Origin: Lachnospiraceae bacterium
GTDB lineage: Bacteria; Bacillota; Clostridia; Lachnospirales; Lachnospiraceae
Reading direction: 5' to 3'
NCBI GenBank assembly: GCA_022797535.1
Contig: JAAWKU010000003.1
Coordinates: 1 to 59,468 of the forward strand
DNA: 59,468 bases
Shown: positions 18,796-25,991 of the stretch, in pieces
How the letters are laid out: each line of letters opens with the position of its first letter
Position numbering within the stretch: position 1 is the first letter of the stretch
Notes under the pieces: generated by a model
Database searches by the model: none
The model's input: the letters and a program-made list of their open reading frames with translations, nothing else
What the model was told of the DNA's origin: nothing
Made by a program: the position numbers and the translations under genes

Positions 18796-19454
18796 AGCTG
18801 ATACCCCATTCCCCGGCGAGTTTTAATGACCTCTGGCATCCCCAGCCCTTCCAGCTTGCTCCGCAGGCGGGTCACGTTGACGCTGAGAGTGTTGTCGTCA
18901 ATATAAATCTGACTGTCCCATAACGCCTCGATCAAGTCAGCCCGCGAGACAATCTCCCCGGCGTGAGTTATCAGGTGAGCCAAAATTTTCAGCTCGTTCC
19001 GGGTCAACTCTGCCGTCTGCCCACCGGCGGTCACGGTTCCCTTTGTCAGACTGAGCCGAAGTTCCGCTGTCTCTAAAATATCCGGCTCAGTCAGCTCACC
19101 GCCGTTTCGCCGCAGAACAGCCTTGATTCGAGCCAGTAGAACAGGAATGTTGTAGGGCTTCGTTACATAATCATCGCTGCCCAGATTCAACGCCTGGAGT
19201 TCATCCAAAGCAGAGGCGCGGCTGGTAACCACGATGATAGGAGCGATTTTCCGGATCGCAGCGCATAGGGATAGGCCATCGCGCCCAGGCAACCCCAAAT
19301 CTAAAAGGACTAAATCAGGGTGGATCGAACATACCTGCTCCGGGATTGCCTCAAATTCAGTCATGATTTGAGCTTGATACCCCTGGTTTTTTAACAGGGT
19401 AGCCAGTTCCTCACGGATGGTTTGATCATCCTCAATAACCATGATTGTCTGCAT
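18792..19454 (-). CDS. BceR-type OmpR-family response regulator
   Basis: A 220-residue DNA-binding regulator. The receiver domain has the acidic pair in VIEDD (residues 6-10), phospho-acceptor Asp52 in LVLLDLGLPGRDG and the conserved Lys in YVTKPYNIPVL. The winged-helix domain (about 125-220) ends in the TRRGMGYQL hairpin typical of OmpR/PhoB regulators. The start at 19454 has GGAGGT 7 nt upstream. It is first in the minus-strand operon regulator-kinase-ATPase-permease and probably activates the ABC genes when a cell-wall-active peptide is present. Confidence 0.93.
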   Translation of the reverse strand: MQTIMVIEDDQTIREELATLLKNQGYQAQIMTEFEAIPEQVCSIHPDLVLLDLGLPGRDGLSLCAAIRKIAPIIVVTSRASALDELQALNLGSDDYVTKPYNIPVLLARIKAVLRRNGGELTEPDILETAELRLSLTKGTVTAGGQTAELTRNELKILAHLITHAGEIVSRADLIEALWDSQIYIDDNTLSVNVTRLRSKLEGLGMPEVIKTRRGMGYQL

Positions 19455-19482
19455 TTTGCACCTCCAACGCTGAATTATGCCT

Positions 19483-19491
19483 ATTTTAGCA
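19483..19491 (-). promoter_or_regulatory. Extended -10 promoter of the Bce-type two-component genes
   Basis: On the minus strand TGCTAAAAT forms an extended -10 box about 30 bp before the regulator start codon. No good -35 lies 17 bp upstream, which is tolerable for an extended -10 promoter. Confidence 0.4.
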
Positions 19492-19574
19492 TAGATGCAG
19501 ACGATAATCCACTGCAAAACAAACTCCATAAGCCGCCGCAGCCTGATAATTTGAAAGATTTCTCACATTTCCCC

Positions 19575-19603
19575 TTGACAACAGCTTTATAAAGATTTAT
19601 AAG
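19575..19603 (+). promoter_or_regulatory. Upstream promoter (P1) of rpsU
   Basis: TTGACA (19575-19580) and TATAAG (19598-19603) have 17 bp between them. It lies about 160 bp before rpsU and 74 bp before a second promoter in the same direction. The 310-bp gap from 19455 to 19764 otherwise holds only A/T-rich sequence, the minus-strand promoter and the rpsU leader. Confidence 0.6.
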
Positions 19604-19648
19604 ACGATTTTCGTCTAAAAAATAAATAAAAAATTTTTAAAAAAACAG

Positions 19649-19676
19649 TTGACGTATCTGACTTTTGTGATATAAT
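19649..19676 (+). promoter_or_regulatory. Proximal promoter (P2) of rpsU
   Basis: TTGACG (19649-19654) and a perfect TATAAT (19671-19676) with a 16-bp spacer, in a T/A-rich context and about 90 bp before the rpsU start codon. This is the stronger of the two tandem promoters. Confidence 0.75.
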
Positions 19677-19681
19677 GAATC

Positions 19682-19710
19682 ATGTACATATGGGTATCCA
19701 ATGTACATAT
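19682..19710 (+). repeat. Paired ATGTACATAT repeats at the rpsU transcription start
   Basis: ATGTACATAT occurs at 19682-19691 and again at 19701-19710, each containing the palindrome ATGTACAT, with repeat starts 19 bp apart. The first lies where transcription from P2 should begin, so the pair could be an operator or a 5' leader structure. Confidence 0.55.
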
Positions 19711-19764
19711 TAACCCAGTCAGTCAAGGTGCTTGCAAGGGACTGAAGGGAGGTCAGGTGTAATC

Positions 19765-19941
19765 ATGTCAAACGTAATCGTAAAAGAGAACGAGACTTTG
19801 GACAGCGCGTTGCGTCGCTTTAAAAGAAGTTGTGCGAAAGCTGGAATCCAGCAGGAGATTCGTAAGAGAGAGCACTACGAGAAGCCGAGCGTAAAGCGTA
19901 AGAAGAAGTCTGAGGCGGCAAGAAAGCGTAAATATAACTAA
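19765..19941 (+). CDS. rpsU: 30S ribosomal protein S21
   Basis: A 58-residue basic protein of the small subunit that helps initiation-site selection. The sequence [20 protein letters not shown] followed by a Lys/Arg-rich tail ([15 protein letters not shown]) is the standard S21 pattern. The start at 19765 is preceded by GGGAGG; an in-frame start 33 bp upstream has no support. It is transcribed alone, with tandem promoters before it and a terminator right after. Confidence 0.97.
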   Translation: MSNVIVKENETLDSALRRFKRSCAKAGIQQEIRKREHYEKPSVKRKKKSEAARKRKYN

Positions 19942-19950
19942 TGACATGAG

Positions 19951-19979
19951 GTCCTTGGCGCTGTCCAAGGACTTTTGCT
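19951..19979 (+). terminator. Terminator of rpsU
   Basis: GTCCTTGG (19951-19958) pairs with CCAAGGAC (19965-19972), followed by TTTTGCTTT, 10 bp past the rpsU stop. Confidence 0.85.
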
Positions 19980-20028
19980 TTCCTGCTTTTATGTGTTATG
20001 GTCTGTGGCACGTTAGGAGGGATGTACC

Positions 20029-20622
20029 ATGTGGACAAAAGAATTTTTCGGGACGGATGTATACCATCTGACAGCGGCTTTTATTGTGTACAGTATGCTG
20101 GGCTGGCTGGTGGAATCCATCTATATGTCGTTCTGCAATAGGAAGCTGACTAACAGAGGATTCGCAAAGGGGCCCTTTTGCCCCATCTACGGCTTTGGGG
20201 CGGTGATCGGATATCTGCTCCTGCGCCCTCTGCAGTTTAATTACATAGTGCTGTATCTTGTGGCGGCCTTGTCTGCCACCACCTTTGAGTTTCTGGTGGG
20301 AAAGATGATGATCCGCATTTTTGGCGAACTGTGGTGGGACTACAATGAGAAGCCCTTTAACTACAAGGGCATTATCTGTCTGGAGAGCACGGTGGCCTGG
20401 GGCTTTTACGGTCTGGGGATTGTCCTGTTCCTGCACGGCTGGATCCTGCAGCTCATCGACAGGGTTCCCATGCATGTGGGCACCAAGCTGATCTGGGGGA
20501 TTATGCTTCTGGTGACGGTGGACTATATTGTCCAGCTGCTGCACGCTTTCCATGTGGATTTGTCGCAGCAGCGTGAGAAGCTGGTGGAGAAAGTGGATAA
20601 ATTCAGGGCCAGGTGGAATTAA
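20029..20622 (+). CDS. CmpB-family multi-pass membrane protein (putative ABC transporter permease, DUF1113)
   Basis: A 197-residue protein with about five membrane helices. It carries the family pattern YSMLGWLVESIYMSF near residue 22 and NRGFAKGPFCPIYGFGA near residue 44, with charged residues in the first loops. The family is annotated as a putative ABC transporter permease, but its real role is unknown and no ATPase lies beside it. GGAGGG precedes the ATG. It follows the rpsU terminator and ends before its own terminator, so it is probably a single-gene unit. Confidence 0.8.
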   Translation: MWTKEFFGTDVYHLTAAFIVYSMLGWLVESIYMSFCNRKLTNRGFAKGPFCPIYGFGAVIGYLLLRPLQFNYIVLYLVAALSATTFEFLVGKMMIRIFGELWWDYNEKPFNYKGIICLESTVAWGFYGLGIVLFLHGWILQLIDRVPMHVGTKLIWGIMLLVTVDYIVQLLHAFHVDLSQQREKLVEKVDKFRARWN

Positions 20623-20642
20623 TGCCGGATGCGGCGAACAGA

Positions 20643-20678
20643 CGGGGGTGCGGCGAGGAGGCCGCAGCCCCTGTTTTT
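20643..20678 (+). terminator. Terminator after the CmpB-family gene
   Basis: TGCGGC (20649-20654) pairs with GCCGCA (20661-20666), extended by GGGG with CCCC around a one-base bulge, followed by TGTTTTT. It starts 20 bp after the stop codon. Confidence 0.85.
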
Positions 20679-20750
20679 ATGGGGAATGTGCATATGCTCC
20701 TTCTCAGTTCCATATATTAGTGGTAGAACAGAACAGGGAAGGTGCAGGGT

Positions 20751-21989
20751 ATGAAAGAAAAGCCCGGAAATACAAGGTTACAGATCAGATTACATAGAAC
20801 GCGCCCGGGGCGCGGAAGACAGGCGGGAAGGCGCTGGGCGGCGTTTATCATGGGAATTTGGATGGTGCTGCTGCAATTTGTCTATACCGATGTGCCCGTC
20901 CAGGCTCAGGTGGAGGTCTCTGCCCCGTCGGCGATTCTGATGGAGGCGTCCACCGGTCAGGTGCTTTTTGAACTGAACGCCACGGAGCGCAGATGTCCGG
21001 CCAGCATTACCAAGATCATGACATTGCTGCTCACCTTTGAACAGATTGAGCTGGGCAAAATCGGTCTGGAAGACAATGTGATCACCAGTGAATATGCCAG
21101 TTCCATGGGAGGCTCCCAGGTTTTTCTGGCCCAGGGGGAGATACAGACCCTGGACACCATGATCAAATGCATCGCCGTGGCTTCCGGCAACGACGCCTCC
21201 GTGGCGGTGGCGGAGCATATTGCCGGTTCGGAGGAGGCTTTTGTGGCCCTGATGAACGAAAAAGCCCGGCAGCTTGGCATGACGGATACTCATTTTGAGG
21301 ACTGCTGCGGCCTGACTAATTCCGACGGACATTATACCACGGCCAGGGATGTGGCTCTGATGAGCCGGGAACTGATCACCAAATACCCCCAGGTCTACAA
21401 TTATACCCAGATCTGGATGGAGGACATCACCCACGAAACCCGCCAGGGGACTGCCAACTTTACCTTGAGCAGCACCAACAAGCTGCTTAAACAGTATCCC
21501 TATGCCACCGGCCTGAAGACTGGTTCCACGGAAAAGGCGAAATTCTGTCTGGCAGCTACGGCCCGCAAAGACGGCATCGACATGATTGCCGTGGTCATGG
21601 GAGCGCCGGATCCCAAGGGCCGGTTCAAGGACGCCCAGACGCTGCTCACTTACGGCTTCAATATCAGCGCCATGTATGTGGACCCCAACACGGACCCGCT
21701 GCCGTCTCTGGCGGTGGAACGCGGCGTGGCAGAACAGGTGCCGCTGGCATATGCGGGAGAGTTCCGCTATCTGGACACCCAGGGCAGGGATTTGAGCAGG
21801 GTGGAGAAAGTAATAGAACTGCCGGAATCGGTTCAGGCCCCTGTGGAGCAGGGCAGACAGGCGGGGGTGGCAAAATATACGCTGGATGGAGTGGAACTGG
21901 GAGTCATTCCTATTCTGTACGGAGAGAACGTGGCCAGGGCGGCATACAGTGACTATCTGCGCAAATTATTCAGGGATTTCCTTTTATAA
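20751..21989 (+). CDS. D-alanyl-D-alanine carboxypeptidase (DacF/PBP5 type)
   Basis: A low-molecular-weight penicillin-binding protein of 412 residues that trims the terminal D-Ala of peptidoglycan stem peptides outside the cell. The S11 motifs are all present: SITK with catalytic Ser85, SGNDAS near residue 145, and KTGST near residue 255. A membrane helix at about 30-48 serves as signal or anchor, and the last 100 residues form the beta-rich PBP5 C-terminal domain ending in a short helix. The ATG at 20751 follows AAGG; a GTG 9 bp upstream in frame is possible. A second carboxypeptidase lies at 24473. Confidence 0.93.
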   Translation: MKEKPGNTRLQIRLHRTRPGRGRQAGRRWAAFIMGIWMVLLQFVYTDVPVQAQVEVSAPSAILMEASTGQVLFELNATERRCPASITKIMTLLLTFEQIELGKIGLEDNVITSEYASSMGGSQVFLAQGEIQTLDTMIKCIAVASGNDASVAVAEHIAGSEEAFVALMNEKARQLGMTDTHFEDCCGLTNSDGHYTTARDVALMSRELITKYPQVYNYTQIWMEDITHETRQGTANFTLSSTNKLLKQYPYATGLKTGSTEKAKFCLAATARKDGIDMIAVVMGAPDPKGRFKDAQTLLTYGFNISAMYVDPNTDPLPSLAVERGVAEQVPLAYAGEFRYLDTQGRDLSRVEKVIELPESVQAPVEQGRQAGVAKYTLDGVELGVIPILYGENVARAAYSDYLRKLFRDFLL

Positions 21990-22042
21990 GAGATTCGGAT
22001 GTGGTAAACTACCACAAAATCAAGTTACGGACGGAGAAAGAA

Positions 22043-22900
22043 ATGTTTGATATGCTGTTATTTATACTGGTGTTGTTTTTCATAGTGATTCTGTGGGTTA
22101 TGATATACGACAGCAACCGTTTTGTGGTGGTGCGCCACCAGATCCGGGACAGGCGCATTAAGGGGCGCTGCCGGGTGGTATTTCTGTCGGACCTGCACAA
22201 CAGACAGTATGGAAAGAACAATTTCAGGCTGCTCAAGGCCATCGAGGACGCCCGGCCGGACGCCGTGCTGGTGGGCGGGGACATGATCAATGGCAAGCCC
22301 GGCGAGAAGCTGGAGGGGGCGGTGGAACTGCTGCGCGCCCTGAAGGAGAACTATCCGGTGTACTATGCCAACGGCAACCATGAGCATCGAATCAAGCTGT
22401 ATCCAGGGACTTACGGCGACGCGGCGGAGCGTTACGGGGAGGCTCTTGGGGAGCTGGGGATTGAGCCTCTGGTTAATGGCCATGTGCAGTTACCGGAAGT
22501 CAATCTCTCCATCTATGGTTCAGAGATAGACAGATACTATTATAAGCGCTTTACCGTGCCGGAGATGGAACCGGATTATCTGCCGGGACTTCTGGGCTGT
22601 CCCCGGTCAGAGACCTATACCATTCTTCTGGCCCACAATCCGGACTACTTTGTCCGGTATGCCCAGTGGGGGGCGGACCTGGTGTTGGCCGGCCATGTGC
22701 ATGGCGGCATCATCCGCGTCCCCTTCTGGGGCAAGGGCCTTTTGTCCCCCAATGTGCGGTTCTTTCCCAAATATGACGGGGGCGTTTACCGGGAGGGGGA
22801 ATGCACCATGATCCTGAGCCGGGGGCTGGGAATCCACACCATCCCTTTCCGCCTCTTCAATCCAGGCGAACTTATTGTGATTGATTTTGCAGAACAATAG
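22043..22900 (+). CDS. Membrane-anchored metallophosphoesterase (YkuE/YaeI type)
   Basis: A 285-residue protein with an N-terminal membrane helix (about residues 3-22) and a calcineurin-like two-metal phosphoesterase domain. Metal-binding motifs are FLSDLHNRQYG (D-x-H), GGDMINGKPG, GNHEH, and the late pair AHNPDY and GHVHGG. Relatives act on lipid A-type or UDP-linked lipids, or have unknown substrates, so the substrate is open. I chose the ATG at 22043, with GGAGAAAG upstream, over a start 42 bp earlier that lacks a ribosome site. Confidence 0.88.
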   Translation: MFDMLLFILVLFFIVILWVMIYDSNRFVVVRHQIRDRRIKGRCRVVFLSDLHNRQYGKNNFRLLKAIEDARPDAVLVGGDMINGKPGEKLEGAVELLRALKENYPVYYANGNHEHRIKLYPGTYGDAAERYGEALGELGIEPLVNGHVQLPEVNLSIYGSEIDRYYYKRFTVPEMEPDYLPGLLGCPRSETYTILLAHNPDYFVRYAQWGADLVLAGHVHGGIIRVPFWGKGLLSPNVRFFPKYDGGVYREGECTMILSRGLGIHTIPFRLFNPGELIVIDFAEQ

Positions 22901-23002
22901 TTCTGCTTGATTACAGCGGGAAAAACAGGTACAATGTTTTTTTGTAAGTTTAAAAGGACAGCCTGCGAAGCGCGGAGGATGAGCCAGGGAAAGGAAAAAG
23001 AC

Positions 23003-23758
23003 ATGGCAATACCGGTGAAACTGGAGGTGTTTGAGGGGCCGTTGGACCTGTTGCTGCACCTGATTGACAAGAACAAGGTGGATATTTATGATATCCCCAT
23101 TGTGGAGATCACGCAGCAGTACATGGATTATATCAGGCAGATGGAGACCGAGGACATGAATGTGATGAGCGAGTTTCTGGTCATGGCGGCTACTCTGATC
23201 GACATCAAGTGCCGCATGCTGCTGCCCAAAGAGGTGAACGAGGACGGGGAGGAAGAGGATCCCAGGGCGGAACTGGTACAGAAACTCCTGGAATATAAAA
23301 TGTTTAAATTCATGTCCTGCGAATTGCGGGACAGGCAGGTGGATGCGGAGAAGAATTTTTACCGGGGCCAGCATCTGCCGGAGGAAGTGGCGGCTTACCG
23401 GCAGCCCGTGGACTACGGGGAACTGATCGGGGATATGAATCTGGCCCGGCTCAACGAGATTTTCAAGTCGCTGCTGAAGCGCCAGGTGGACAAGATCGAC
23501 CCTATCCGCAGCAATTACGGCAATATTGAGAAGGACGAGGTGGATATGGACGAGTGTTCCCTGTTCGTGGAAGCCTACGCCCAAAGCCACAGGCGGTTCA
23601 ACTTCCGGAGGCTGTTGGAGCGGCAGAACAGCCGCATGCAGATCATCGTCACCTTCCTGGTGATTCTGGAACTGATGAAAACGGGAAAAATCACCATATC
23701 TCAGGAAAATATTTTTGACGACATTATGATAGAGTCCAACATGTGTGTGAGCGCATAG
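23003..23758 (+). CDS. scpA: Segregation and condensation protein A
   Basis: ScpA is the kleisin subunit that bridges SMC heads in the bacterial condensin. The 251-residue protein has the classical start AIPVKLEVFEGPLDLLLHLI, the segment IVEITQQYMDYI, and a C-terminal winged helix with VTFLVILELMKTGKITISQ. The ATG at 23003 is chosen because the family N-terminus starts there and AAGGAAAAAG precedes it; the open frame extends further 5'. scpB follows after 22 bp, the normal pairing. Confidence 0.96.
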   Translation: MAIPVKLEVFEGPLDLLLHLIDKNKVDIYDIPIVEITQQYMDYIRQMETEDMNVMSEFLVMAATLIDIKCRMLLPKEVNEDGEEEDPRAELVQKLLEYKMFKFMSCELRDRQVDAEKNFYRGQHLPEEVAAYRQPVDYGELIGDMNLARLNEIFKSLLKRQVDKIDPIRSNYGNIEKDEVDMDECSLFVEAYAQSHRRFNFRRLLERQNSRMQIIVTFLVILELMKTGKITISQENIFDDIMIESNMCVSA

Positions 23759-23780
23759 GACGGGAAAGGTAAAGAGCAGG

Positions 23781-24350
23781 ATGGAACGTACTTCGGCGAA
23801 AGCGGCGATAGAGGCAATTCTTTTTGCCATGGGGGAGTCGGTGGAGGTCAGCCGCCTGGCGGACGCCATAGGGGAGGATGTGAAAACCACCCGGGATATC
23901 CTGGGGGAGATGGAGCAGGAGTACAGGCAGGAAAGCCGGGGGATCAGCCTGGCCTGGTTTGACAGCGCAGTGCAGCTCTGCACCAAGGCGGAGATGTACG
24001 AATACCTGATCAGGATTGCCAAGGCCCCCAGAAAAATGGTATTGACGGATACGGTGATAGAGACCCTGTCCATCATAGCGTATAAGCAGCCCATCACCCG
24101 GGTGGAAATCGAGCGGATCAGAGGAGTAAGCTGCGACCATGCCATCAATAAGCTGCTGGAGTACGATCTTGTAACCGAACTGGGGCGGCTGGACGCGCCG
24201 GGACGGCCCCTGCTGTTTGGGACCACCCAGCAGTTCCTGCGCTGTTTCGGCGTGGGGAGCCTGGAAGAACTGCCGGAACTGTCCACGGTGCAGATGGAGG
24301 AATTCAAACAACAGGCGGAAGCGGAGGCACAGATGCAGCTGGAGATATGA
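23781..24350 (+). CDS. scpB: Segregation and condensation protein B
   Basis: The second non-SMC condensin subunit, with two winged helices, that binds ScpA. The 189-residue protein shows AAIEAILFAMGESVEVSRLA at the start and LSIIAYKQPITRVEIERIRG in the second winged helix. The tail after about residue 175 is Gln/Glu-rich. It is co-directional with scpA. The 122-bp gap that follows holds no gene or clear terminator. Confidence 0.95.
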   Translation: MERTSAKAAIEAILFAMGESVEVSRLADAIGEDVKTTRDILGEMEQEYRQESRGISLAWFDSAVQLCTKAEMYEYLIRIAKAPRKMVLTDTVIETLSIIAYKQPITRVEIERIRGVSCDHAINKLLEYDLVTELGRLDAPGRPLLFGTTQQFLRCFGVGSLEELPELSTVQMEEFKQQAEAEAQMQLEI

Positions 24351-24472
24351 CGGGCGGCATCTTCCGGGAACGAACGCCGGTTTCGGTGTCTGCCGGGAAA
24401 CAGGCCTTTCATATATTTGAGCGCCCTCACATATATTGGGATAACAGAACCTGTGGCGGTTGAATAGTCAAT

Positions 24473-25822
24473 ATGAGAAAAAGGCTGAGACGATACATTT
24501 GTGTGCTGTGCTGCCTGCTTTTGCTGTGGCAGCAGACGCCGGGCCATGCCCAGGAGCCGGAGCCCGGGGAACTCTACGCCCAGGCGGCGGTGCTGATGGA
24601 TGCGGATTCCGGTCGTGTGCTGTATGACAAAAACGGCGCGCAGGTGCTGGCCATGGCCAGTACCACCAAGATTATGACCTGCATTCTGGCCCTGGAACTG
24701 GCGGATCTCCAGGAGATGGTGGAGATTTCTTCCTACGCTGCTTCTATGCCCAAAGTCAAACTGTATGTGCAGAAGGGAGAGCGCTACCCGCTGGAAGATC
24801 TGCTGTACAGCCTGATGCTGGAATCCCACAACGATGCGGCGGTGGCCATAGCGGAACACCTGGGCCGTAAATATCTGCCGGAGCAGCTGCAGGAAAAATC
24901 TCCGGCAGAGTATACACCGGAGGAGAGCCGGGAGGCGGTGGAAGCATTCGCGGCGGTGATGAACCGTAAGGCAGCGGAACTGGGATGCGGGGACACCTGG
25001 TTTATCACCCCCAACGGACTGGATGCCACTCAGGTGCTGACCCTGGAAAACGGGGAAACCATAGAGAAGCGGCACTCCACCACGGCCCGGGACCTGGCCT
25101 CCATCATGTGCTACTGCATCCGGCGTTCCCCCAAGAGCCAGGCGTTCCTGGAGATCACCCAGACACCCTCCCACAGCTTTTCCCTGGAAAACGGCCGCAG
25201 CTTTTCCTGCGTCAATCACAATGCCTTCCTGCAGATGATGCAGGGAGCCATCAGCGGCAAGACCGGCTTTACCAACCAGGCCGGGTACTGCTATGTGGGG
25301 GCTCTGGAGCGGGACGGCAGGACCTTTGTGGTGGCGCTCCTGGCCTGCGGCTGGCCCAACAACAAAGGATACAAGTGGAGTGACACCAGGGTGCTGATGA
25401 ACTACGGCCTGGACAATTTTGCCTATCACTCCCTGGACGAGGCAGCGTATGACGAGTCGGAACTGGAATCCCTGCCTGTGCTGCGGGGGCAGACCCTGGA
25501 TATCGGTGATACGGCCTATGTGCCGGTGCGCATCCTGGAGAGAGGGGCGTCCGGGGACTATCAGGGCCAGGGAGCCGGGGGGCAGGGGGATGGCCAGGAG
25601 ATCGAAGGACTTCTTCTGAGGGACGGAGAGGAGATCCAGGTGGAGTGTCATATGGAACGACAGTTGCAGGCGCCTGTGGAGGCCGGAAAACAGGTGGGTA
25701 CCATACAGTACATATTCCAGGAGCAGGTATACCGGGAAGAGCATATTGTCACCACCAGGGCGGTGCGGGAAATCGACTACAGATGGTGTTTTCAACAGAT
25801 TATGCGGTATTTTCTTCTGTAG
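24473..25822 (+). CDS. D-alanyl-D-alanine carboxypeptidase (second S11 enzyme)
   Basis: A 449-residue exported penicillin-binding protein. The signal peptide (basic MRKRLRR, then a Leu-rich core) probably ends near the HAQ at about residue 27. Catalytic motifs are STTK with Ser63, SHNDAA (SxN) near residue 122, and KTGFTNQAG near residue 263. An inserted loop of about 30 residues rich in Glu precedes the domain AFAAVMNRKA. A low-complexity Gly/Gln stretch (about 362-378) interrupts the C-terminal beta domain. Together with the gene at 20751 it brackets the phosphoesterase and scpAB. Confidence 0.92.
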   Translation: MRKRLRRYICVLCCLLLLWQQTPGHAQEPEPGELYAQAAVLMDADSGRVLYDKNGAQVLAMASTTKIMTCILALELADLQEMVEISSYAASMPKVKLYVQKGERYPLEDLLYSLMLESHNDAAVAIAEHLGRKYLPEQLQEKSPAEYTPEESREAVEAFAAVMNRKAAELGCGDTWFITPNGLDATQVLTLENGETIEKRHSTTARDLASIMCYCIRRSPKSQAFLEITQTPSHSFSLENGRSFSCVNHNAFLQMMQGAISGKTGFTNQAGYCYVGALERDGRTFVVALLACGWPNNKGYKWSDTRVLMNYGLDNFAYHSLDEAAYDESELESLPVLRGQTLDIGDTAYVPVRILERGASGDYQGQGAGGQGDGQEIEGLLLRDGEEIQVECHMERQLQAPVEAGKQVGTIQYIFQEQVYREEHIVTTRAVREIDYRWCFQQIMRYFLL

Positions 25823-25855
25823 GAAAATAAAAAACGAAAAATATTACAAAAAAAT

Positions 25856-25885
25856 GCAATTCGTGCTATGCGAGTTGCTTTTTTT
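25856..25885 (+). terminator. Terminator between the carboxypeptidase and the sodium-pump operon
   Basis: GCAATTCG (25856-25863) pairs with CGAGTTGC (25871-25878), one G-U pair included, and is followed directly by seven T residues. Confidence 0.85.
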
Positions 25886-25886
25886 G

Positions 25887-25895
25887 TGGTATACT
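25887..25895 (+). promoter_or_regulatory. Extended -10 promoter of the carboxylase/sodium-pump operon
   Basis: TGGTATACT is an extended -10 box located directly after the terminator and about 97 bp before the first gene. There is no convincing -35. The long A/T-rich leader (25896-25980) carries no gene. Confidence 0.5.
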
Positions 25896-25991
25896 GTGGA
25901 AGAAATTAATCATGGGGGCATTTGTTTTTTTATCAGGAAGTCCCGTGTTAATTCGTTATAATTCATACCAATATAAATGGAGGGCTGAAAC

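Noticed and set aside
24411..24444. Similarity between the region before the second carboxypeptidase and that before the DUF2339-like gene (shared TATATTTGAG and ACATAT near 55930)
   Set aside because: The shared blocks are short, A/T-rich and differently spaced; chance is likely.
22607..25795. A very long open frame on the minus strand (over 1000 codons)
   Set aside because: It lies antisense to the phosphoesterase, scpA, scpB and carboxypeptidase genes, has no family motif or ribosome site, and is a by-product of codon bias in those genes.
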